Positions 52,687 to 62,800 of a DNA stretch of 64,000 nucleotides are shown here, piece after piece. Location of the stretch: positions 6,734,501 through 6,798,500 of the forward strand of contig NZ_LT629796.1 in assembly GCF_900106065.1 (NCBI RefSeq). The letters run 5' to 3'. The stretch comes from Pseudomonas mandelii. Its GTDB lineage: Bacteria > Pseudomonadota > Gammaproteobacteria > Pseudomonadales > Pseudomonadaceae. The position numbers and the translations under genes are program-made. Below the pieces are notes generated by a model, which saw nothing but the letters and a program-made list of their open reading frames with translations, did not search any database and had not been told where the DNA came from. Positions within the stretch are counted from its first letter, which is position 1. Every line of letters begins with the position of its first letter.

Positions 52687-53649
52687 ATGCGCGAAACGGA
52701 CAAAATTGAGCGAGAACAGGTCAATCGTTCGCCCCAGCGCTTTCACCGCGGCAAACTGGGCCAGGTGCTGGAGCGTTTCCTGGATAGCCAGGCCCTGAGA
52801 GAAAACAGGGATTACAGCCTGATCGAGCTGGATCAGCTTTGGCGCGAGGCGGCGCGCATCGATCCGGCGATCGGGTTGAAACTGTTCACGCTATTCACGC
52901 CTCAGGACTGGCACGTCCTGGCCTATCTGTGCTTGTACAGCCCCGACGTTTTATCATCCATGAAGCTTTGGGCCCGGTACGCGCGGCTTGCGGCGGACAC
53001 AGACACGGTGAGACTGCTCAATGATGAAAACGGCGTCGGCATCGAGCTGTGCGTCGATGCGCCCAGTGAGCTGGCGCGCTATGTCATTGAGCACTACGGC
53101 GCAATGTCCATCGCGCAGTTGCGGCGTGGAACAGGGCAGCAGGTGCAGCCGGTCCTGGCAAGATTTACTCACGCTCGTCCGTCGTATTACAAGCAATACA
53201 CCCAATGGTTTGGGGGTCGTGTCGAGTTTGACTGTCCGATTAACTGCTTCTATTTCGATGCTCGAAGCTTGAGCCTGCCGATGCAGACACGTCATCACGG
53301 GATGCTTGAGTTATTGACCCAGGAACTGGATCGACGGATCGCCGTGCATCGGAATTTCAGCGGTTGGTCAGCCAAGGTTGCTGAAGGAGCGCGACGATCT
53401 CTAGCGAGAGGTGAAACTCCCAATCTGGACAATCTGGCGAAGGCGCTGCACCAGACGCCAAGGACCTTACGGAGACGACTGGAAGAGGAAGGTACAACCT
53501 TCAGGCAATTGCTCGATCAGATTCGCGCAGAATTGGAACTGCATCTTGAATTGCAAGGAGAGTCATTAACGGAGATTGCAGCTCAACTAGGCTACAGCGA
53601 TTTGACGGCGTATCTCCACGCCCGAAGTCGATGGCGTGACAGGAAGTAA
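52687..53649 (+). CDS. AraC-family regulator with short C-terminus
   Basis: A 320-residue regulator: an N-terminal Arabinose_bd-like domain and a C-terminal helix-turn-helix pair (LDNLAKALHQTPRTLRRRLE and LTEIAAQLGYSDLTAYLHAR). The protein ends RSRWRDRK; family members usually continue with W-x-G-x-x-P-x-x-YR, so about 10-15 residues look missing at the end. It overlaps the 5' end of the longest frame of the desaturase and is divergent from it, so it likely regulates that unit. Confidence 0.88.
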   Translation: MRETDKIEREQVNRSPQRFHRGKLGQVLERFLDSQALRENRDYSLIELDQLWREAARIDPAIGLKLFTLFTPQDWHVLAYLCLYSPDVLSSMKLWARYARLAADTDTVRLLNDENGVGIELCVDAPSELARYVIEHYGAMSIAQLRRGTGQQVQPVLARFTHARPSYYKQYTQWFGGRVEFDCPINCFYFDARSLSLPMQTRHHGMLELLTQELDRRIAVHRNFSGWSAKVAEGARRSLARGETPNLDNLAKALHQTPRTLRRRLEEEGTTFRQLLDQIRAELELHLELQGESLTEIAAQLGYSDLTAYLHARSRWRDRK

Positions 53650-53727
53650 TGTGGCGGGCCCGAACTTTTCGGAACAACAGCGTTACCTCACAAATCACCT
53701 CATCCCACGCCAGTAATTTCCTTTGAA

Positions 53728-53795
53728 AAAAGGGGACGGATTTATTTTTAACAGCGCTTCAGGCACCTGGATCACAAATAAATCAGCCCCCTTTT
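53728..53795. repeat. Small imperfect inverted-repeat element
   Basis: Left arm AAAAGGGGACGGATTTATTT (53728-53747) and right arm 53776-53795 are complementary at 18 of 20 positions, with a 28-base loop. The left arm recurs exactly at 34592-34611. Such MITE-like or REP-associated repeats are intergenic. Confidence 0.6.
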
Positions 53796-53871
53796 ACACA
53801 TAGCTGCCGGTGCGACAGGGAGCAATGGGCTCTTTGAGATAGGCATATGGATCATGCCCATTCATGCGGGC

Positions 53872-54882
53872 TTAGATATCCAGACAAATTTTGCCGAAAT
53901 GCTGGTTGGTTTCCTGATACTTGAACGCTTCGACAATCTCGCTCAAAGGGAAATGACGATCAATAATCGGGCGCATGCCATTAGCATTGATGGCCCGGAT
54001 CATGTCTTGCTGCTGGCTGCGGCTACCCACCAATACACCCTGCAGACGCACTTGCTTGATCAGTGCCGGTACAAAATTCATTGCACCGCTTACGCCACTC
54101 AATATCCCGATGACGGAAATGTGACCAGCAACCCGAATTGCAATCATCGATTGCTCAAGCGTCGCAGGGCCGCCGACTTCGATGATGTGGTCAACACCAC
54201 GGCCACCCGTTAGAGCGCGTGCAGTTTCGCCCCAGTTAAGGTCTTTGCGGTAATTGATGACATGATCGGCGCCTAGAGCTTTCAGACGTTCAAGTTTTTC
54301 GTCGCTTGAAGAGGTAGCAATGACGGTAGCACCGGCCATTTTAGCGAACTGCAGGGCGAAAATTGAAACGCCACCAGTGCCTTGGACGAGCACGGTGTCG
54401 CCCGGCTTGAGTGAGTCATCGGCCATCAGGGCGCGCCATGCAGTAAGGCCAGCGGTGGTAAGCGTCGACGCTTCAGCATGGCTGTAGCCAGTAGGCGCGA
54501 GGGTAAACGATGTGGCTTTGGCCGTCACTTGCTCACGAGCGTAGCCGTCAATGCCATCGCCTGGCACGCTGACAAAGCCTTCAACCAGTGGCACACCGTC
54601 GATCCACTCCGGGAAGAAGGTGCTGACGACCGAGTCACCCACCTTGAATTCAGTGACATCAGGGCCGACAGCAATGACTTCACCTGCACCATCGGCCATG
54701 GGGATGCGTTTTTCGCTAGGGCCCCACATACCGCTGACCACCGCGAAGTCGTGGTAGTTGAGCGAGTTGGCGTGAAGTCGTACGGTGATTTCGCCAAGCG
54801 CTGCGGCTTGGACTTCGCTGCTGCCAACCACAACGTTTTCATAGCCGCCACCGGGTTGGACGAAGATCGTTTTGCTGCTCAT
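53872..54882 (-). CDS. MDR-family NADPH oxidoreductase (quinone-reductase-like)
   Basis: A 336-residue medium-chain dehydrogenase/reductase. GroES-like N-terminal part with NSLNYHDFAVVSGMWGP and MADGAGEVIAVGPDVTEF; Rossmann part with VLVQGTGGVSIFALQFAKMA. It lacks the Cys cluster for structural zinc, fitting the quinone/zeta-crystallin-like or NAD(P)-dependent alcohol dehydrogenase group. The ATG at 54882 has AAGGA seven bases upstream. An ArsR-type regulator gene lies 55 bases upstream on the same strand. Confidence 0.9.
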   Translation of the reverse strand: MSSKTIFVQPGGGYENVVVGSSEVQAAALGEITVRLHANSLNYHDFAVVSGMWGPSEKRIPMADGAGEVIAVGPDVTEFKVGDSVVSTFFPEWIDGVPLVEGFVSVPGDGIDGYAREQVTAKATSFTLAPTGYSHAEASTLTTAGLTAWRALMADDSLKPGDTVLVQGTGGVSIFALQFAKMAGATVIATSSSDEKLERLKALGADHVINYRKDLNWGETARALTGGRGVDHIIEVGGPATLEQSMIAIRVAGHISVIGILSGVSGAMNFVPALIKQVRLQGVLVGSRSQQQDMIRAINANGMRPIIDRHFPLSEIVEAFKYQETNQHFGKICLDI

Positions 54883-54937
54883 AGGGGGTTCCTTATGTTT
54901 TCTAATTACGCGAAATAACGAAATGAAAGTTTAAAAA

Positions 54938-55234
54938 TTACAATTCGATGATCAACCTGGCCGCAAAGTCGTCAATCGCCTGCTCATTGCGCCGGTAGTA
55001 AGTCCACTTTCCGATGCGGGTGGTTAGCACGAAGCCTGCGCGCTGCAAGATAGCTAAGTGTGCAGACGCGGTAGAAGGTGAAAGCCCTGCCTTGTGCTGC
55101 AAATGGGTTACGCACACCCCTATCGCAGGATCTCCATGATCCTGAGGTGGGAAATTATTAAGTGGGTCTTTGAGCCACTCCATCATTTGCATGCGAGTGT
55201 CATTGGCCAGGGCTTTGAGCTGTTCGAGTATCAT
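54938..55234 (-). CDS. ArsR-family winged-helix regulator
   Basis: A 98-residue repressor-like protein. The DNA-binding helix is HKAGLSPSTASAHLAILQRA, followed by the wing TRIGKWTYYRRNEQA. The ATG at 55234 is used; a TTG at 55243 is an alternative. No metal-binding Cys pair as in ArsR is present (one Cys in IGVCVTHL), so it may sense something other than metals. It probably controls the adjacent oxidoreductase. Confidence 0.88.
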   Translation of the reverse strand: MILEQLKALANDTRMQMMEWLKDPLNNFPPQDHGDPAIGVCVTHLQHKAGLSPSTASAHLAILQRAGFVLTTRIGKWTYYRRNEQAIDDFAARLIIEL

Positions 55235-55408
55235 GGTCGGCAATGCTACGCTTTTTTACGAAATGTTCAATAAATAATCTATTAGCATTGGCAAGGGTTT
55301 GAAATCAAACAAACTCATCCAGCTGAATCACCCCTACTTTTGTCGATGTACTGAATGACTGCTTGAACTGTTCCGCTCTGGTAGACATCCCCGGTCTATG
55401 TTTGAACG

Positions 55409-55453
55409 TCTGGCCGATTGCTGTCCTTCGTACCAGGCAGAAAATCGGCCAGA
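55409..55453. repeat. Intergenic hairpin repeat
   Basis: TCTGGCCGATT (55409-55419) and AATCGGCCAGA (55443-55453) form an 11-base stem with a 23-base loop. As I recall, the phrase ATCGGCCAGAAGC is common between genes in fluorescent Pseudomonas. It lies in a 259-base gap that holds no gene. Confidence 0.55.
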
Positions 55454-55493
55454 AGCAGTATGGGCGGATAGCCAATAGGCACAGCCTACCGCT

Positions 55494-56333
55494 TCACTCC
55501 TCGCCGCCTCCATACAACCCCAACCGCCGATCCCGATGCAAATCATTACGCGCACTAATCCGCTTATTCCGCGCCTCAGCGAGGTTAAGTGTGGCCAACA
55601 AAATCTGCTCTCCCCCCTGCTCCGCCGGCCCCGCCAACGGATAACCATCAGCATCGACAATCACCGAACCTTGCACCCATCCAACCCCGCGTTCATGCCC
55701 ATGCCGATCACACGCGGCAATAAACATCCGGTTCACCGACGCATTGGCCTGAACCCGCACCACCTCGGCCGGGCGCTCGGTTGGTGGCCTCGGTCCATCG
55801 GGCCAATTGACGGGAGCGCAGAGCAATTCTGCACCGGCCAGCGCCGGCAGTCGCACCCATTCCGGAAACTCCAGGTCGTAGCAAATCAGCATGCCGATCC
55901 GTCCATGGACCGTTTCGACCACCGGCGGCGCTTCGTTGCCGGGTCTGAAGATTTCGCTTTCCGCGTCCCACAGGTGTGCCTTGCGATACACGGCGCGCAG
56001 GCCTTGGGGGTCGATCATCGCCGCGCTGTTGGCCAGTGCATCGCCTTGCAGTCGTTCGCAGAATCCGCCCACGACAACGACATTCAATTCTTTCGCCAAC
56101 GCCGTCCACAGGCGCAGGGTCGGTCCGTCGGTTGTTTCGGACAGGGACAACGCTTCGTCGCGGTCAGCAAACAGGTAGCCGCTCTGCACCAGTTCGGGCA
56201 GCACCACCACTTGGGCGCCTTGCAACGCCGCCGAGCGAATCGCTCGTTCTGTCAGTGTCCGGTTGTAAGCGAGGTCGCCTATTTTCGGTGCCACTTGGCA
56301 GCAGGCGACCACGGTATTTTTCACGCTGTTCAA
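55494..56333 (-). CDS. Carbon-nitrogen hydrolase (nitrilase family)
   Basis: A 279-residue member of the nitrilase superfamily with the Glu-Lys-Cys triad: VVVLPELVQSGYL, LRAVYRKAHLW and GMLICYDLEFPEW. It resembles N-carbamoylputrescine or beta-ureidopropionase-type amidases and would open a linear amide or ureido group. The start overlaps the permease end by four bases (ATGA). With the NCS1 permease this suggests uptake and use of a nucleobase-, hydantoin- or ureido-type compound. Confidence 0.92.
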   Translation of the reverse strand: MNSVKNTVVACCQVAPKIGDLAYNRTLTERAIRSAALQGAQVVVLPELVQSGYLFADRDEALSLSETTDGPTLRLWTALAKELNVVVVGGFCERLQGDALANSAAMIDPQGLRAVYRKAHLWDAESEIFRPGNEAPPVVETVHGRIGMLICYDLEFPEWVRLPALAGAELLCAPVNWPDGPRPPTERPAEVVRVQANASVNRMFIAACDRHGHERGVGWVQGSVIVDADGYPLAGPAEQGGEQILLATLNLAEARNKRISARNDLHRDRRLGLYGGGEE

Positions 56334-57829
56334 CGTCCCTCCTCCACTGGCTGATGAGCCATGGCAACAATGTCGCTCTCGGTGATCGAGTCGATGATTC
56401 GGCGTTCGTATTCAAGGTCGATCGAACGGCTGAGCAGGTAATACGCCAGGCCCGAAACCACCAGGCCGACCAGCCAGGCGATGTCCACGCCTTCGAGCAT
56501 GCGCGCCAGCGGCCCGACGAACACTTCTTTGCCGGCGGCGGCATCGAAGATGTAGAAGAACGGCACCATCGCGGCAAATCCGATCAGGTACGAAACGATC
56601 CCTCGGAATTGCCAGGCGCCGTAGATGCCCTTCGGTGTGAAGAAATGCGGGATCGCGTAGCGGCCTTTGCGCACGAAGAAGTAGTCGACCAGATTGACCG
56701 CGGTCCAGGGCACGAGAAAGTACAACAGCAGCACGAGGAAGGTGTTCAACAGCGCGATGCCATCGCCCTTGATCGACAGCACGCAGGTCAACAGGATGAC
56801 GCTGATCGCGGAGATCGACATGACCCGGGCGCGAGGGGTTGGCGTGATTTTTTTGATCGAGTCGACGCCGGTCAATAACGTCAGCATGGCGCTGTAAGTG
56901 TTGAGCGCGATGATCGGCAGGAAGCCTGCCACGGAGACGATGACCAACACGTTGCCCAGGCCCGGGATCATCGACGATCCGACCTGGTTAAGCGCCACCA
57001 GCGCATCCGCCGCTTTCAACTGCTGCGCGAGCCAGGCGCCGAGGCCGATCATCCAGCTCCCCGACAACGATGCGCCGATGAACACGGCGGCGATCAGTTT
57101 TGGCCGACTGGTGTTTTTCGGCAGGTAACGGGAATAGTCGGAGACATAGGGCGCGTAGGAAATGTTGTAGCTCGCGCCGATGGCAAACAGCGTGGCGAAC
57201 GCAACCCAGCTGAAGCCCAGGTCGGTCGCCGGGGCGACGCCTTCCTGGCCTGCACCGAACATCAGGGCGATGGTGACTAGCGCATACAGCGGCAAGGTCG
57301 CCAGCAATGCCCATTTGAAGGCTTTGTGCATCAGGTCGTGGCCGTAGATCGACAGCAGCGCGCCGATCAGCACCACGACGATGGCGACAATGGTCGGGTC
57401 GATGCCGAAAACGTGTTCAAGGCCGTTCATGATCAGCGAGATGTTCACCACGTTGAAGCCGACGAACACAAACATCGTCGCCATCAAGGCCAGGATCACT
57501 CCGCGATACCCGAACTGGGCACGGGACTGGATCATTTGCGGGAGGCCCATTTCGGGACCTTGCGAGCCGTGAAAAGCCATGAAGATGGTGCCGAACATGA
57601 TCCCGAGCGCACCGGCCAGCATCGTCCACAGCGCCGACAAGCCAAGGCTTGGGCCGACAAAACCGATGGAGATGGTGAAGAAGTGGAAGTTGCCTAAAAA
57701 CCAGAAAGGGCCCTGGCTGCTGAGCTTGGCGTGACGTTCGTTTTCCGGAATGTAATCGATCGAGTGGCCTTCGATGGCCAACCCGCCACTCGCCTCGAGG
57801 GCGTGCGCAGAATGAGGAGACCCTGACAT
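56330..57829 (-). CDS. NCS1-family nucleobase/hydantoin permease
   Basis: A 499-residue inner-membrane transporter of the purine-cytosine permease family: about 12 segments, with QGPFWFLGNFHFFTISIGFV at the first helix and GSQGPEMGLPQMIQSRAQFG, a conserved loop. Members import cytosine, uracil, allantoin, hydantoin or thiamine precursors with a cation. It starts the operon with the nitrilase-family gene and is divergent from a LysR gene. Confidence 0.92.
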   Translation of the reverse strand: MSGSPHSAHALEASGGLAIEGHSIDYIPENERHAKLSSQGPFWFLGNFHFFTISIGFVGPSLGLSALWTMLAGALGIMFGTIFMAFHGSQGPEMGLPQMIQSRAQFGYRGVILALMATMFVFVGFNVVNISLIMNGLEHVFGIDPTIVAIVVVLIGALLSIYGHDLMHKAFKWALLATLPLYALVTIALMFGAGQEGVAPATDLGFSWVAFATLFAIGASYNISYAPYVSDYSRYLPKNTSRPKLIAAVFIGASLSGSWMIGLGAWLAQQLKAADALVALNQVGSSMIPGLGNVLVIVSVAGFLPIIALNTYSAMLTLLTGVDSIKKITPTPRARVMSISAISVILLTCVLSIKGDGIALLNTFLVLLLYFLVPWTAVNLVDYFFVRKGRYAIPHFFTPKGIYGAWQFRGIVSYLIGFAAMVPFFYIFDAAAGKEVFVGPLARMLEGVDIAWLVGLVVSGLAYYLLSRSIDLEYERRIIDSITESDIVAMAHQPVEEGR

Positions 57830-57881
57830 ACGATTGTTCCTATGCAGTTGATTGTTGTTTTTATGGGCAAAGCGCCGGTTT

Positions 57882-57891
57882 CATTGCAATG
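57882..57891. promoter_or_regulatory. Palindrome in NCS1/LysR divergent gap
   Basis: CATTGCAATG is a 10-base perfect palindrome in the 148-base gap (57830-57977) between the permease operon and the LysR gene. It may be part of the LysR binding site. Confidence 0.35.
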
Positions 57892-57977
57892 TAGGGCCTG
57901 GGTCAGGGCTATAAAATATCGCAGGCACACTGTTTACATAGATCCGCGTCTATGTGAATGAACATTGAGGGACACCC

Positions 57978-58877
57978 ATGCTGGGCACTGTATCGGAACT
58001 GGATCTGCGTTTGATCCGGGTCTTTTTGACCGTCGTTGAAGCGGGCGGCATCTCGGCCGCGCAAACTGCGCTCAACACCACTCAACCGACCATCAGTGCG
58101 CAATTGGCGACGCTGGAAGCGCGGGTGGGATTTCGACTGTGCGAGCGCGGTCGCGGCGGATTTTCGGTGACGCCCAAGGGTGGTCAGTTTGTCGAAGCGG
58201 CCCGCCGATTGCTGGCGGCAGCCGAAGGTTTCCGGGTTGAGGTCCAGCACATCAATCGCAAAGTGTCGGGCAACATCAATATCGGTTTGCTCGGCCAGAT
58301 CGATCCTTTTGCCAACAAGAAAATCGCCCTGGCCATCGCGCGTTTAAGGGCTCGTCATGAAGGCCTGTATTTCCACTTCACGGAACTGTCTTCGTCGCTG
58401 CTGGAAGAGAAAATCATCAATAGCCATATCGATCTGGCGATCGGTTACTTCTGGCACCGCTTGCCCAACATCGATTACTTCCCCTTGTTCCAGGAAACCC
58501 AGATCGCCTACTGCGCCCCGGCTCACCCGCTATTTGAGCACGTGGGGGATCTGACCCGGGATGACGTCCGCGATTACGACTGGGTATGGCCCAGTCACCC
58601 CTTGCCGGAAATGCCTGCACCCACCTCGATCGAACGCCTGACCGTGCTCACCGACAGCATGGACGGCGCGGCACTGCTCATTCTGTCAGGCCAGCATTTG
58701 GGCTTTTTGCCGCAGCACTATGCGGCGAAGCATGAACAGCTGGGGCAGTTGCATCCGCTGAATCCCGAGCTGCTGCGTTATGAGGTGGGGTTTCATGCGG
58801 CGGTTCGGCATTCGGCGCGGCAGCGGGATCTGGTGAGTGCGTTCCTGAATGAGCTAATCGATATTTTCAGTTCTTAA
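57978..58877 (+). CDS. LysR-family regulator
   Basis: A 299-residue LysR protein: MLGTVSELDLRLIRVFLTVV, recognition helix TQPTISAQLATLEARVGFRL, followed by the substrate domain with FLPQHYAAKHEQLGQLHPLN near the end. It is divergent from the NCS1/nitrilase operon and likely regulates it. Its last 11 bases overlap the tail of the isochorismatase-family gene on the other strand. Confidence 0.93.
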   Translation: MLGTVSELDLRLIRVFLTVVEAGGISAAQTALNTTQPTISAQLATLEARVGFRLCERGRGGFSVTPKGGQFVEAARRLLAAAEGFRVEVQHINRKVSGNINIGLLGQIDPFANKKIALAIARLRARHEGLYFHFTELSSSLLEEKIINSHIDLAIGYFWHRLPNIDYFPLFQETQIAYCAPAHPLFEHVGDLTRDDVRDYDWVWPSHPLPEMPAPTSIERLTVLTDSMDGAALLILSGQHLGFLPQHYAAKHEQLGQLHPLNPELLRYEVGFHAAVRHSARQRDLVSAFLNELIDIFSS

Positions 58878-59406
58878 TCGCTATCTCGCTGGCCGGGATG
58901 ACGTCGATCCGTGCCACGGGCCCCGTCAAGTGCGCCAGCTCCGCGTTGTGCTGGGCGATGATGTCTTCGGCGGCGAGGTTGCCGTTGTCGACGGTGGAAT
59001 GCGCGTCGGCGGCGAGCACCACGTCATAGCCCAGCTTCAGGGCCTGGCGGACGGTGGCGTTGACGCAATAGTCGGTTTGCAGCCCGCAGATGATCAGGCG
59101 GTCGGAGCCAAAATCTTGCAGTAGGGCTTGTAAGTGGGTCTGGTAGAACGAGTCTCGGTTGGTTTTTCGCACCCGAAGGTCTTGCGGTGAAGTCTTCAGG
59201 CTTTCGGCCAGTTGCCAGCCTTCAGAACCATGTTGCAGCTGGTCGCCCTTTTCTTCGTGCTGGATGAGGATGACCGGAATCCCTGCCTCCCTGGCCTTGG
59301 CACTCAGGCCGTTTATATTCTCGATGACGCGTTTGATCTTAAAACATTCGTACTCGCCAGTGCACAAGGCGTCCTGGACGTCGATGATCAGCAATGCAGT
59401 GGTCAT
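58867..59406 (-). CDS. Isochorismatase-family cysteine hydrolase
   Basis: A 179-residue cysteine hydrolase. The triad is visible: Asp in ALLIIDVQDAL, Lys in RVRKTNRDSFYQ, Cys in GLQTDYCVNATVRQAL. Members act on nicotinamide, N-carbamoyl amides, biuret or isochorismate. Beside the nitrilase/NCS1 genes it may belong to ureido or carbamoyl compound breakdown (inference); it is convergent with the LysR gene, so it is not in that operon. Confidence 0.92.
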   Translation of the reverse strand: MTTALLIIDVQDALCTGEYECFKIKRVIENINGLSAKAREAGIPVILIQHEEKGDQLQHGSEGWQLAESLKTSPQDLRVRKTNRDSFYQTHLQALLQDFGSDRLIICGLQTDYCVNATVRQALKLGYDVVLAADAHSTVDNGNLAAEDIIAQHNAELAHLTGPVARIDVIPASEIAIKN

Positions 59407-59899
59407 GGGCTCAGGCCTTAAAGTAGTCCTTCAGATTAAGGGGTACGCCACCTGCTCCCTGGGGCCGAGCAAAGAGTGCGTACCGTCGATAATGCCGCAA
59501 AACACCTACGATGGAATAGCTTGAAATCGCTGCCTGTCCGCGAATTTATCCAGTCGGACACAGCCCGCCCCAACACCGCTAAGCTGAATTGAAAATTCAT
59601 TAAACCACATCAACTATTACGGTATTACTTTATCTATTGTAACGAACAACATTAAACACTTCCAAAGCACAATAAGTGTGGTCATACACGAGTCATTGCT
59701 TTAGGGTGAATCTTCGATATCGAGAAGTTTCGCCAGGGACTGCGACCTGTTTAATGACAGGACTGCGGCTTTGCCGCTGGCTCTTAATGGATTTCAGCCA
59801 GTGACGTGTAAGTAATACCTGACCGTTCTATTTGAACGCTATGGGTACTTACAATCCTGATTCCCGCTGATGCCGTTATATTCATTGAGCACATATGAT
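59407..59899. other. Upstream region of ice nucleation gene
   Basis: 493 bases without a gene. The middle (59580-59690) is AT-rich and probably holds the promoter of the ice nucleation gene. An inverted repeat ACACTT-N12-AAGTGT lies at 59656-59679 and might be an operator. No -35/-10 pair could be named with confidence. Confidence 0.5.
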
Positions 59900-62800
59900 A
59901 TGAGTGACAACAAAGTCCTTGTCTTGCGCACTTGCGCCAACGACATGTCGGACCATGCCGGCCAAGTCTGGCCGGACGCCGGCCTGGTGGTGTGCAAACA
60001 CTGGAAGCCCAGCAAGAAACTCGAGAACGGCCTGGTCGGCTTATTGTGGGGAGAAGGTTCCTCTACTCAACTGAGTTTGCGAGCCGATGCCAAATGGGTT
60101 GTGTGCGAAGTTCATATTGATCAGATTATAAAACTTGATGAAGACGGCATGATCAAGTTCCCGGAGGCGGAAGTTGTTCACACGGGCACTCAAGACAGTT
60201 CGATCAATTACATTGCAGCGCACATTGAACACTATCAATCAGCAAACATCCCTTTAATCGACACCCCACTTGAATCACCAAATAAAACCTCCAGTCGCGA
60301 ATTCGAAAGTCGGCGAGCACAGGGTTACAGTCCTTCCGGCATCGGCGCTAAAACCGACGCCTCGCAAACTTTCGAAACTGCTGTGTACGGCAGTACGCTC
60401 ACGGGTGGGCATCAAAGTTATCTGCTGGCGGGTTACGGCAGTACGGAAACAGCCGGCGGTCAGAGCTCATTGATTGCCGGTTACGGCAGCACCCTGACGG
60501 CCGCCGACAGCAGCTCATTGACCGCCGGGTATGGCAGTACGGAAATGGCTGGCGATGACAGCTCGCTGATCGCCGGGTACGGCAGCACCCAGATCGCCGG
60601 GCAGAAAAGCACACTGACCGCCGATTACGGCAGCAGCCAGACAGCCCAGGACGGCAGCACCCTCACCGCCGGTTACGGCAGTACCGAAACGGCGGGAAGC
60701 GACAGCTCGCTGACCGCAGGCTATGGCAGCACTCAAACCGCCCAAGAGGGCAGCGCCCTCACCGCCGGCTACGGCAGCACCGAAACAGCCGGATCGGATA
60801 GCGCCTTGATCGCCGGTTACGGCAGTACACAAACAGCCGGCCACGAAAGCACCCTGACCGCCGGGTATGGCAGCACCCAAACCGCCCAGGAAAACAGTTC
60901 CCTCACGGCCGGGTACGGCAGCACCGCCACGGCGGGATCGGACAGTACGTTGATTGCCGGTTACGGCAGTACACAAACTGCCGGTCATGAAAGCACGCTA
61001 ACCGCCGGGTATGGCACCACCCAGACCGCACAGGAAAGCAGTTCGCTCACCGCAGGCTATGGCAGCACCGCAACGGCCGGGCACGACAGTTCGCTGATCG
61101 CCGGATACGGCAGTACGCAAACGGCCGGTTATGAGAGCACGCTGACCGCCGGCTACGGCAGCACTCAGACTGCCCAGGAAAGCAGTTCCCTGACGGCAGG
61201 CTATGGCAGCACCGGAACCGCCGGGTACGCCAGTTCCCTGATCGCCGGTTATGGCACGACCCAGACCGCAGGCTATGAAAGCAGTCTGACGGCGGGTTAC
61301 GGCAGCACCCTCACCGCTCAGGAAAGCAGCTCCCTCACCGCCGGTTACGGCAGTACGGAAACCGCCGGCGGCGACAGTTCGCTTATCGCTGGCTACGGCA
61401 GCACTCAGACCGCCGGTTATGACAGCAGTCTGACCGCCGGCTATGGCAGCACCCTCACCGCGCAGGACGGCAGTTCTCTCACGGCCGGTTACGGGACCAC
61501 GGAAACCGCCGGGCATGAGAGTTCGCTGATCGCCGGCTACGGCAGTACCCAGACGGCGGGATATGAAAGCCACCTGACCGCCGGTTATGGCAGCACACAA
61601 ACCGCAAGGGAAAGCAGTGTCCTGACGGCTGGCTATGGCAGCACCGCGACGGCGGGCGGCGACAGCTCGTTGATCGCCGGCTACGGCAGCACGCAAACCG
61701 CCGGCCACGACAGTACGCTGACGGCAGGTTACGGCAGCACCCTCACCGCTCGGGAAAACAGTTCACTCACGGCCGGCTACGGCAGCACCCAGACGGCGGG
61801 TTACAAAAGCACTCTGACCGCTGGTTATGGCAGTACGCAAACCGCACGGGAAAGCAGTGTTCTCACCGCCGGCTACGGCAGTACCGGAACCGCCGGCAGC
61901 AACAGTTCGCTGATCGCCGGATACGGCAGCACGCAAACCGCTGGCTACGAGAGCACGCTGACGGCAGGTTATGGCAGTACCCTCACCGCTCAGGACAACA
62001 GCTCCCTCACCGCGGGTTATGGCAGCACCGAAACCGCCGGCTACGAAAGTTCGTTGATCGCCGGTTACGGCAGCACGCAAACCGCCGGTTACGACAGCAC
62101 GCTGACGGCGGGTTACGGCAGCACCCTCACCGCTCAGGACAGCAGCTCCCTTACCGCCGGTTATGGCAGCACCGAAACAGCGGGTTACGACAGTACATTG
62201 ATCGCTGGCTACGGCAGCACCCTTACCGCTCAGCACAACAGCACCCTCACCGCCGGCTACGGCAGCACCGAAACCGCGGGCCAGGACAGCTCCCTGATCG
62301 CCGGCTACGGCAGTAGCCTGACCAGCGGCATCCGCAGCTTCCTCACGGCCGGATACGGCAGCACATTGATCAGCGGATTGCGCAGTGTATTGACCGCCGG
62401 TTATGGCAGCAGCCTGACCTCCGGCATGCACAGCACCCTGACCGCCGGATACGGCAGCAACCAGATCGCCAGTTATCAAAGCTCATTGATCGCCGGTCCC
62501 GACAGCACGCAAATTGCCGGGCACAAAAGCATGTTGATTGCCGGCAAGGACAGCTCACAGACCGCGGGTTATCGCAGCACCCTCATCGCGGGCGCCGGCA
62601 GCGTCCAGACGGCGGGTGATCGCAGCAAATTGATCGCCGGCAAGGACAGCACTCAGATCGCCGGCGACCGCAGCAAACTGCTGGCTGGCAGCAATAGCCA
62701 CCTCACGGCCGGTGATCGCAGCAAGCTGACGGCGGGCGATGACTGTACGTTGATGGGCGGCGATAAAAGCGTTTTGACGGCGGGCAAAAACAGCATCCTG

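Noticed and set aside
61763..62479. Long minus-strand frames over the ice nucleation gene
   Set aside because: They are low-complexity products (Ala/Gly/Thr-rich) of the 48-base repeats on the other strand, with no ribosome site; similar ones lie at 60998-61708.
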